Positions 17,973 through 25,051 of a stretch of 44,915 nucleotides of DNA are shown one piece after another. The position numbers and the translations under genes are program-made. The stretch lies in contig CALUZP010000019.1 in the NCBI GenBank assembly GCA_944325325.1, positions 1 through 44,915 on the forward strand, given 5' to 3'. Positions within the stretch are counted from its first letter, which is position 1. Each line of letters begins with the position of its first letter. This DNA comes from an uncultured Desulfovibrionaceae bacterium (GTDB taxonomy: Bacteria > Desulfobacterota > Desulfovibrionia > Desulfovibrionales > Desulfovibrionaceae). Under the pieces are notes generated by a model, which did not search any database, was not told where the DNA came from, and worked only from the letters and a program-made list of their open reading frames with translations.

Positions 17973-20417
17973 ATGACTGAACTTTCTTCTCCAACCTCTG
18001 ATTCTGCGACCCCGCTTTCTCCTGCGGAGGTGGATTTCATGCCTCCTCTGCTGCGCAGCCTTTCCATGCTGCTGCGGCTCAGAGGCAGGCATGTTTCTCC
18101 TCAGTTTCTTCTGGCCGGGCTTTCAGGGGCGGACAAGGTCAGTGCCGGGGCCTGCCTGCGTGCAGCCGAGAGGGCGGGGCTGAAGGGCCGGGTGATGTAC
18201 CGTCCTAAGCTTGACGATATTTCTCCGCTTACCTTGCCGTGCATTCTGCTGCTGAAAGGTGACGACTCCTGCGTGCTTACCGGACTGGAGCCGGAAGAGG
18301 CTCTGGTGATTATACCGGAACTGGGTGACGATGTCCGTCGGGTACCCCGTGCCGATCTGGAGGGGCAGTATTCCGGCTATGCCGTATTTGGCGCTCTTGC
18401 AAGCCGGGCAGATGCCCGCACGGAGCCTGTGCGCCGCAAGCCGGGCAAGAGCTGGTTCTGGGATGTCCTGCGTTTTTACATGCCCATTTACCGCCATGTA
18501 GCCCTGGCCAGCGTGGTTGTGAACAGCATTGCCGTGGTCAGCTCCCTGTTTGTGATGAATGTGTATGACAGGGTCATCCCCAACAGTGCGTATGAAACGC
18601 TGTGGGTGCTTGCCGTCGGTGTGCTGATTGCCTATCTGTTTGATTTCATTTTGCGCAGCCTGCGCAGCCATTTTGTGGATCTGGCCGGACGGAATGCAGA
18701 TGTGGTGCTTTCAAGCAAGCTCGTCGACAAGGTGCTTTCCATGCGCCTGGACGCCAAGCCCGAATCCACGGGCGCGCTGGTGAACAATCTTCGGGAGTTC
18801 GAGGCGTTGCGCGAGTTTTTCAGCTCGACGACGCTTCTGGCCTGCATCGACATCCCTTTTCTGATTCTGTTTTTTGTGCTTCTGGCCTTTATTGGCGGGC
18901 CGCTGGTGGCGCTGCCGCTTGCCGCCATGCCCGTATTGCTGGGCGTGGGCGTCTATCTGCAGATCCTCGCACGCAAGAGTGCAGAAAAAAGCTACCGGCA
19001 CAGCATGCAGAAAAATGCCCTGCTGGTGGAGATGGTCAATGGCCTTGAGACGGTAAAGGGCTGCATGGCCGAAAGCCGCATGCAGCGCCTGTGGGAGGCT
19101 GTGGCAGGCATTTCGGCGCAGTCTTCCAACGAGGCCCGCAAGTACAGCACGCGCGCCGTGGCCTTTGCCACGTTTGTCACCCAGATCGTCACGGTGGGTA
19201 TGGTTATATGGGGCGTGTACCGTATCGGGGCAGGGGATATGAGCATGGGCGGGCTGATCGGCTGCAACATCCTTGTAGGCCGCATCATGGCTCCACTGCT
19301 CCAGCTTGCGTCCCTGCTGACCCGCCTGCAGAATTCCCGCGTTTCCCTCAGGGCGCTTGACACCCTCATGCAGCTGCCCTCAGAAAATCAGGACGAATCC
19401 GCCTGCATGGATTTTGGCGCCCTGTCCAGTGAATTTGTGCTGGATAATGTGCATTTTTCCTATCCCGGGTCACAGGTCCCCGCACTTGACGGCGTGAGCC
19501 TGCGGATCCGACCGGGCGAAAAAGTGGGTATCATCGGCAAAATGGGATCGGGCAAAAGTTCCCTGGGCAAGCTTTTGATGGGGCTTTATCAGCCGCAGGA
19601 AGGGGCAGTGCTGTTCGGCGGCGTGGATATCCGGCAGCTTGCTACCGCTGATCTGCGCAGCCGGGTGGGCTTTCTGCCACAGGAAGTGATCCTCTTCTAT
19701 GGCAGTGTGCGGGACAATATTGCCCTTGGTGATCCTGTCATCAACGACCATCTCATCCTGCGCGCCTCGGCCATTGCCGGTGTGGCTGATTTTGTGAAAC
19801 GCCATCCTGCAGGCTATGGCGCACAGGTTGGCGAGCAGGGCCGTAACCTTTCCGGCGGACAACGCCAGGCTGTGGGGCTGGCCCGCGCGCTCCTGCGTGA
19901 TCCGGACGTGCTGATTCTCGACGAGCCTACAAGCAACATGGACGTGCATTCCGAGGGCCTTGTGCAGCGCCGTCTTGCGCCAGTCCTGGGCAAAAAGACA
20001 CTCATTCTCATTACCCACAGGCTCAGCATGCTGCGTATTGTCGACAGAATTATTGTCATGGATGCCGGGAAAATAGCTATGGATGGTCCGCGTGACAGCG
20101 TTCTGCGTGCGCTGCAGGAGCAGACGGCAGCCAGGCAGGGTTCTCCTTCTGCCGGAACCGGGGATGGCCCTGCGCCTGCCGCCGGCTCGAAGGAAAAAGC
20201 CGGGCGGGGTTCCACCCCAGTCAAGGCCACGCTGAATCTGAACCCTGCTGTGTCCGCATCACGCGGCAGTCTGGATGGCGCACAGGCAGGGTCGATGCCG
20301 GCCGGGGCAAAGCCTGCCCACAGTGGCACACGGAGCGTGTCAGGCCAGATCAGGCCTGCTGTCACCCCGCGTCCGGCAAAATCTTTTCCTGGAGGTACAG
20401 GAGAGACCCGGGGCTAG
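17973..20417 (+). CDS. Type I secretion ABC transporter, LapB/HlyB-like
   Basis: Start taken at ATG 17973 (MTELSSPTSD). The 814-residue inner-membrane ATPase exports the adhesin. Residues 20-150 form a C39-peptidase-like domain without the catalytic Cys (SMLLRLRGRHVSPQFLL), as in HlyB and LapB, so it docks substrate rather than cuts it. The membrane domain spans about 170-460. The ATPase domain has Walker A GKMGSGKSS (522-530), signature LSGGQRQ (626-632), Walker B VLILDEPTS (646-654) and switch His682. Unusually, about 95 residues rich in Ala, Gly, Pro and Ser follow the ATPase domain (720-814), where relatives normally end. The stop codon lies inside a GC-rich hairpin (20405-20431). Fusion-protein and TolC genes follow. 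Confidence 0.93.
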   Translation: MTELSSPTSDSATPLSPAEVDFMPPLLRSLSMLLRLRGRHVSPQFLLAGLSGADKVSAGACLRAAERAGLKGRVMYRPKLDDISPLTLPCILLLKGDDSCVLTGLEPEEALVIIPELGDDVRRVPRADLEGQYSGYAVFGALASRADARTEPVRRKPGKSWFWDVLRFYMPIYRHVALASVVVNSIAVVSSLFVMNVYDRVIPNSAYETLWVLAVGVLIAYLFDFILRSLRSHFVDLAGRNADVVLSSKLVDKVLSMRLDAKPESTGALVNNLREFEALREFFSSTTLLACIDIPFLILFFVLLAFIGGPLVALPLAAMPVLLGVGVYLQILARKSAEKSYRHSMQKNALLVEMVNGLETVKGCMAESRMQRLWEAVAGISAQSSNEARKYSTRAVAFATFVTQIVTVGMVIWGVYRIGAGDMSMGGLIGCNILVGRIMAPLLQLASLLTRLQNSRVSLRALDTLMQLPSENQDESACMDFGALSSEFVLDNVHFSYPGSQVPALDGVSLRIRPGEKVGIIGKMGSGKSSLGKLLMGLYQPQEGAVLFGGVDIRQLATADLRSRVGFLPQEVILFYGSVRDNIALGDPVINDHLILRASAIAGVADFVKRHPAGYGAQVGEQGRNLSGGQRQAVGLARALLRDPDVLILDEPTSNMDVHSEGLVQRRLAPVLGKKTLILITHRLSMLRIVDRIIVMDAGKIAMDGPRDSVLRALQEQTAARQGSPSAGTGDGPAPAAGSKEKAGRGSTPVKATLNLNPAVSASRGSLDGAQAGSMPAGAKPAHSGTRSVSGQIRPAVTPRPAKSFPGGTGETRG

Positions 20418-20431
20418 CCCCCGGTCGGGTC
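20405..20431 (+). other. Hairpin over the ABC transporter stop codon
   Basis: Outer arms GACCCG (20405-20410) and CGGGTC (20426-20431), inner arms GGGG and CCCC around the stop codon. No T-run follows. The 258 bases from here to the fusion-protein gene hold no gene that I can recognise. Confidence 0.4.
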
Positions 20432-20689
20432 CTGGCGTGTCTGAGGTTTCGACGCCTGGCCGTGTGTGCGTTTCCACCTGAGACAGAAGATGCCGGGCAG
20501 ATCCTGTATCAGTGTGCCAGATGCAAACGAGTGCGGATGCTGCACACACAACAGACGCTGTAACGGTGCACGGAATCTCCCTCTTCAGGAAGTGCGGACA
20601 GTGCTGGAGCGAAACAGTGCAGTCAAAAGACGCAGCCTGTTTCAGGCGGCGTGCGGATTCTATGCGACAAGTCACAGGGGATTGTTCCC

Positions 20690-22192
20690 ATGGATGAAGA
20701 TACCAAAGGAAGAAACGAACGGCCGGAGCTCCCTCCAGAGTTTGGCGGTGTTTCCGGCGTGAGTGGAAAGCCCTCTCCGGAATCGGGGGCAGCACGGAGC
20801 CTGTTTGAGCCTGTCGCTCTGTTCAGTCAGCTCCTTCCTGAGGATCTGCCTTATGCGAGCGAGGTAGAAGCGGCGCTGGCGCGTCGTCCAACAAAAAAAG
20901 CCCGTTGGCTTTCTGCCGGGGTATTCTGTTTTTTTGTAGCGTTTCTGGTGTGGGCTGGTTTTGCTGTGCTCGATGAGGTGACCCATGCCGAGGGCCAGGT
21001 TGTACCATCTTCCCGCACGCAGATTATCCAGAATCTGGAGGGTGGCATCCTCAGTGAGGTTGTCGTGCATGAAGGCCAGATTGTGGAAAAGGATGACGTG
21101 CTGGCCCGCCTGAATAACGAAATGGCAGAAAGCAACCTGCGTGACATGCTGTACAAGGCCATGGAAAACCTGATTGCCATCCGGCGTCTGCGCGCCACTG
21201 TTGAGGGCACGGCCCTGGATTGGCCGGAGGATATGCGCGGCTGGCTGGAACGGGGCACAGGCTATAATCTGACCGGGGAGCAGATTGATCAGGGCATCAG
21301 AATGGCTGAGGTGCAGAAGGAAACCTTTGCTGTGCAGAAGCGGCAACGGGAGTCCGAGATTCAGGTGCTCATGGCGCAGGCGGAGCAGCGCCGTCAGGAA
21401 GTCAAGGAGCAGCTTGCCCGCAAGGAACAGCTGACCCGCAGCCTTGCCCTGATCCGCCAGCAGCTCGGCATGGCTGCATCGCTGTTGGAAAAGCGCAGCT
21501 ATTCACGCGCACAGTATCTGGAGCTCCAGGAGCGATCGGTACAGACCCAGGGGGAAATCAAGACCCTGGAAGTGTCCATTCCCAGAGCAGAGGCTGCGGC
21601 CGCCGAGGCTGAGCTTCGCATAACCTTGCGCAAGGCTGAGCTTGACGGTGTGCTGATGGAGGAAATAGGGCGGCGCAGCCTGGAGCTGGCTTCCCTGCGT
21701 GCGGGCCTTTCTGCCGGCAGTGACCGCGTGACCCGGACAGAACTGCGCTCCCCGGTGCGTGGCACCGTAAAGCAGATCTATATCAATACAGTAGGTGGTG
21801 TGGTCAAACCGGGCGAGCCCATTATGGAAATTGTGCCGCTGGATGACACGCTGCTGGTGGAAGCCAGAGTGCGCCCCGCGGATGTGGCCTTCCTGCGCCC
21901 GGGGCAGAAGGCCATGGTCAAGATTTCCGCCTACGACTATTCCATCTATGGCGGGCTGGACGGTGTGCTTGAACAGATCAGCGCCGACACCATCGAAGAC
22001 AAGCGGGGCGAGTTCTACTATCAGGTCAAGGTGCGCACGCCGAAGGCCGCTATTGCGTATCGGGGCGAGGAACTGCCCATCATGCCTGGTATGATGGCCA
22101 CTGTGGACATCATGACAGGCAAAAAGACTGTGCTCAACTATTTGCTCAAACCTATCCTTAAGGCGCGTCAAAATGCCTTACGTGAAAAATAA
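20690..22192 (+). CDS. Type I secretion membrane-fusion protein, HlyD/LapC-like
   Basis: Start chosen at ATG 20690 (MDEDTKGRNE) with AGGGG about 9 bases upstream. The 500-residue periplasmic adaptor links the ABC transporter to the TolC channel. It has a soluble N-terminal segment (1-70), one membrane helix (about 73-93, WLSAGVFCFFVAFLVWAGF), a first lipoyl half (EGQVVPSSRTQIIQNLEGG), a long helical hairpin (about 145-350, many QAEQRRQEVKEQLARKEQ-like heptads), a second lipoyl half (RTELRSPVRGTVKQIY), and the beta-barrel/HlyD signature region ending EELPIMPGMMATVDI. Length and order match LapC/HlyD proteins of the PrtE/HlyD family. It is followed after 198 bases by the outer-membrane channel gene, which may have a separate promoter. 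Confidence 0.94.
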   Translation: MDEDTKGRNERPELPPEFGGVSGVSGKPSPESGAARSLFEPVALFSQLLPEDLPYASEVEAALARRPTKKARWLSAGVFCFFVAFLVWAGFAVLDEVTHAEGQVVPSSRTQIIQNLEGGILSEVVVHEGQIVEKDDVLARLNNEMAESNLRDMLYKAMENLIAIRRLRATVEGTALDWPEDMRGWLERGTGYNLTGEQIDQGIRMAEVQKETFAVQKRQRESEIQVLMAQAEQRRQEVKEQLARKEQLTRSLALIRQQLGMAASLLEKRSYSRAQYLELQERSVQTQGEIKTLEVSIPRAEAAAAEAELRITLRKAELDGVLMEEIGRRSLELASLRAGLSAGSDRVTRTELRSPVRGTVKQIYINTVGGVVKPGEPIMEIVPLDDTLLVEARVRPADVAFLRPGQKAMVKISAYDYSIYGGLDGVLEQISADTIEDKRGEFYYQVKVRTPKAAIAYRGEELPIMPGMMATVDIMTGKKTVLNYLLKPILKARQNALREK

Positions 22193-22245
22193 TAACTATT
22201 AAAATAAAGAATATTAATATGTTAAATATGTAATAATAATTATTA

Positions 22246-22273
22246 TTGAAATAGAGACAGCACGCTGTATACT
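22246..22273 (+). promoter_or_regulatory. Candidate promoter of the TolC-like gene
   Basis: TTGAAA (22246-22251), a 16-base spacer and TATACT (22268-22273), set in an AT-rich gap (22193-22290) that contrasts with its GC-rich surroundings. It would allow the channel, lapG and the HD-GYP gene to be transcribed independently of the upstream genes. Confidence 0.5.
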
Positions 22274-22390
22274 ATGCATAAAATAATGTGACCGTACGGG
22301 ATAGGTGCGTTGGGGCGCGACGCAACGGTGTCAGGGGCCAGGACGATTAGACAAACTTCATCCAACGTAAGGGTAGATAAAGGATTTTGT

Positions 22391-23818
22391 ATGTCGCTGC
22401 TCTCTCTCCTTATGCAAAAATTTGTGCGTGTGGCTGTACGGGAAAACGTTCCTGTAAAACAATGTGCGGTGCTGGTTGCATCAGGCTGTCTGAGTGTGGC
22501 GCTGTGCACGCCCGCCCTGGCGGCCAGGGATGCGTCCATAAACTTGAAGGACTCTGTTGAGGCCATGCTGCGCTATAACAACTCGCTGAAGGCCATCCAG
22601 GAAAACCGCAGCGCTGCCGGCCACGATGTGGACAGGGCCAAGGCCGGATATGGCCCCCGGGTGGATTTGACCCTGCGCGGAGGGGTCGGCAAGCTCAGTG
22701 ACAGCACAACCCGTTCCTATGGGTATGACGAAGTCTCGCCATACGGCTCCACGTCGCTGCTCATTACGCAGCCGTTGTGGGATGGCAGGCTTACGCGCGG
22801 CCGCGTACGGGAGGCTGAAGCCACCTACCGTTCCCTGGAGCACCGTGTGCTGGACAACGCCAACAGCCTGGCGCTGGATGCCATCATTGCCCATGTGGAT
22901 GTGCTGCGCCGGCAGCAAATCTACAAGCTGGCCCAGGACAATGTAGCACGTCATGAAGAGATTCTGGAAAAGGCCCGCGCTCGCGAGGCACAGGGCGTCG
23001 ACACACTGGCTGACGTTTCCCAGGCGCAGAGCCGTCTGGCCCGTGCGCACTCTACGCTGACGGAGGCGCGTGCTTCCCTGCGTATAGGGGAAGACACCTA
23101 CACGCGTCTTACCCGTCACCCTGCCGTGAACCTCGGGCAGGTGAGTATGCCCGGCGGCATGTATAAGGATGCCGGGGCGGTTCTCGAGGCCGCCCGCAAG
23201 GGCAATCCCAAGGTAGCCGCATATATGGAAGACGTGAAGGCGGCTACAGCCGTGCGTGAGCAGGCGCGTTCAGCCTACAGTCCTTCCCTGAGCATTGAGG
23301 CCGGTCCTTCCTACTCAGACCGGGACGGCAGAAGCGAGCTGTGGACCGCTGAAGTCGGTGTGGCGGCCGTGGTGCGCTGGAATCTGTTCAACAGCGGAGC
23401 CGACGTGGCCAACAGCAAGGCTGCTGCGGCGCGTATTCGTCAGAGCCGCCGTGTTCTGTATGACTATATGGATGACTTAAAGCTCAATGTAGAGGAAACA
23501 TGGACACAGTATCTTTCGGCACAACAGCAGCTTGATTTTTATACTGAAGCCATTGGATACAACAAAACAACACGCAATGCTTATGAAGAGCAGTTCATCA
23601 TGGGCCAGCGAAGTCTGCTTGATGTGCTTGATGCAGAAAACGAGCTGTTCAACTCTTCCACACAGGCGGCTACGGCATGGGGCAACACGATGATTGCAGC
23701 GTATCGCATGAAGGCGCTTGCCGGTGAGCTGCTGCCAGGGCTCGGCATCAATCCCGACATTTTGAAGGCCGTGCCTGAGGACAGGGAGCCGCTGGACAGC
23801 ATCAGTCTGCCCAAGTAG
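22391..23818 (+). CDS. TolC-family outer-membrane channel, LapE-like
   Basis: Start at ATG 22391 (MSLLSLLMQK), with AAGGA 7 bases upstream; a longer frame from 22310 has no such site. The 475-residue product has a signal peptide with an unusually long N-terminal region, core CAVLVASGCLSVALCTPALA, and cleavage expected after ALA-A. The mature part shows the TolC duplication: two similar halves with long helices and porin strands (first half YGPRVDLTLRGGVG, second half YSPSLSIEAGPSYSDRDG), and the family's terminal FIMGQRSLLDVLDAENELF. It forms the trimeric outer-membrane exit duct in which LapA-type adhesins are held. It is followed by a strong hairpin (23839-23873) and then lapG. Confidence 0.94.
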   Translation: MSLLSLLMQKFVRVAVRENVPVKQCAVLVASGCLSVALCTPALAARDASINLKDSVEAMLRYNNSLKAIQENRSAAGHDVDRAKAGYGPRVDLTLRGGVGKLSDSTTRSYGYDEVSPYGSTSLLITQPLWDGRLTRGRVREAEATYRSLEHRVLDNANSLALDAIIAHVDVLRRQQIYKLAQDNVARHEEILEKARAREAQGVDTLADVSQAQSRLARAHSTLTEARASLRIGEDTYTRLTRHPAVNLGQVSMPGGMYKDAGAVLEAARKGNPKVAAYMEDVKAATAVREQARSAYSPSLSIEAGPSYSDRDGRSELWTAEVGVAAVVRWNLFNSGADVANSKAAAARIRQSRRVLYDYMDDLKLNVEETWTQYLSAQQQLDFYTEAIGYNKTTRNAYEEQFIMGQRSLLDVLDAENELFNSSTQAATAWGNTMIAAYRMKALAGELLPGLGINPDILKAVPEDREPLDSISLPK

Positions 23819-23838
23819 GGGATCCGCAGGATGAAGGG

Positions 23839-23873
23839 CCCTGGCGGCGGCGTAGCGTTGTCTGCCGCCAGGG
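23839..23873 (+). terminator. Strong hairpin after the TolC-like gene
   Basis: Perfect 10-bp arms CCCTGGCGGC (23839-23848) and GCCGCCAGGG (23864-23873), 20 bases after the stop codon. It lacks a T-run, so it may be a partial terminator or an mRNA-protecting structure rather than a full stop before lapG. Confidence 0.45.
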
Positions 23874-24072
23874 TACAAGCGCCGGAGTTCGCGTGTCAGA
23901 TGCCGGAGAGGGCCTGGCTTTCAGGGGGCTGTAATGAAAGCCGGCAGGTGCTGCACGGGCAGGAAGCGGTTTGTCAACGTGCCGGAAAATGGAAAACGGG
24001 GAATTGAGCATCATTGTTTCCCGGCATAGTACGCGGAGGGCGGAACAAACAAGCGGGGGCGAGAGGACAGTC

Positions 24073-24714
24073 ATGGACAAAGGAACAGCCTTTTTCCGGC
24101 GCATGCCGGTTCTGGGGGCTTTTGCCATGCTGCCGCTTCTGCTCCCTTCCGGGGCGCAGGCAGGGCCACGGCTTTTCAACACGGTAGAGTTCCAGATGGA
24201 GCTGAAAAAACCGTCGTCCTGGCTCAGCGCCATGGAAAGAAACCGCAATTCGCCTATTTTCTTTGACGAAAAGCGGTTTAACGCCTCGACGCTGTGGAAG
24301 GATTTGAAGCAGAAGGCCGCTGGAAAGCCGTTGCTGGAGCAGCTGGGCATTGTCAACAGTTTCTGGAATCAATGGCCCTACCGGACGGACAAGGAAGTGT
24401 ACGGGAAGGCCGACTACTGGGCCGCACCGTATGAATTTCTTGCCAGATCGGGTGATTGTGAGGATTACTGCATTGTCAAGTATTATACGCTGAAGGCGCT
24501 TGGCGTGCCGGCGGATCGCATGCGCATTGTGGTGGTCCGCGAAGTCATCCGCGACATAGGGCATGCAATACTGGCTGTATATGACACAGACGGTGAAATT
24601 TATATCCTGGACAATCTTTCCGAGGCGGTACGGCCTGCCCAGCGGGTGCGCAACTATGTGCCGCAGTTTTCGGTCAATGAGAAGCATCGCTGGATCCATG
24701 TGAAGCCTCGTTAG
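24073..24714 (+). CDS. lapG: LapG-like periplasmic cysteine protease (BTLCP family)
   Basis: Start chosen at ATG 24073 (MDKGTAFFRR), with AGAGGA 6 bases upstream. The 213-residue protein has a signal peptide (FFRRMPVLGAFAMLPLLL, cut near AQA at 28-30) and the bacterial transglutaminase-like cysteine protease domain. The triad is Cys129 in RSGDCEDYCIVKYY, His164 in IGHAILAVY and Asp180 in YILDNLSE; the acidic residues next to the Cys (D128, E130, D131) fit the Ca2+ site of LapG. LapG proteins cut the N-terminal retention module of LapA-type adhesins at a di-alanine site, releasing the adhesin and dispersing biofilm. A suitable PAAG site is present in the adhesin encoded upstream. The next gene encodes the likely LapG-sequestering receptor. 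The closest described relative that I know is DvhG of Desulfovibrio vulgaris. Confidence 0.93.
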   Translation: MDKGTAFFRRMPVLGAFAMLPLLLPSGAQAGPRLFNTVEFQMELKKPSSWLSAMERNRNSPIFFDEKRFNASTLWKDLKQKAAGKPLLEQLGIVNSFWNQWPYRTDKEVYGKADYWAAPYEFLARSGDCEDYCIVKYYTLKALGVPADRMRIVVVREVIRDIGHAILAVYDTDGEIYILDNLSEAVRPAQRVRNYVPQFSVNEKHRWIHVKPR

Positions 24715-24771
24715 CGGCAGTGCCGGGCTGTAGACAACGCAGAACGGCAGATCCTGCAGGCCGTGCCGTTT

Positions 24772-24915
24772 AGAGCGTTTGCCATTGAAAAGGCAAAACG
24801 CGAGGCGGCAGCACAGTGCTGCCCGGCCAGAAGTGAGCGGAAAAACCGCGTTTTTCCCACGAAACGACAGGCCGTATGGTTTGAAACGCAACGCGTTTCA
24901 AACTGAAAAGGCTCT
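24772..24915 (-). repeat. Dispersed palindromic repeat, copy 4 (inverted)
   Basis: The only copy in reverse orientation. Both ends are intact (AGAGCGTTTGCCATTGAAAA at left, AACTGAAAAGGCTCT at right). The inner hairpins are well formed: GGCAGCAC/TGCTGCC-type block, GGAAAAACCGCGTTTTTCC and GAAACGCAACGCGTTTC. The copy lies between lapG and the HD-GYP gene. An open frame upstream of that gene runs through it but is not likely translated. Confidence 0.9.
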
Positions 24916-25051
24916 AAAGTTGAAGCGAGACAGCGTGGCGCTGAGTTGCAGCACAAAGCCGGCAGGTGTGGCACTGATTGTGAAAACGCACAACGGGTAT
25001 TTTGGGTATAAGGGAATGCCGCGATGCCCCACACAAGATGGAGGATCGGAG

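Noticed and set aside
24772-24915. Insertion sequence
   Set aside because: The repeat copies carry no transposase gene and are too short for an autonomous element. They are reported as palindromic repeats instead.
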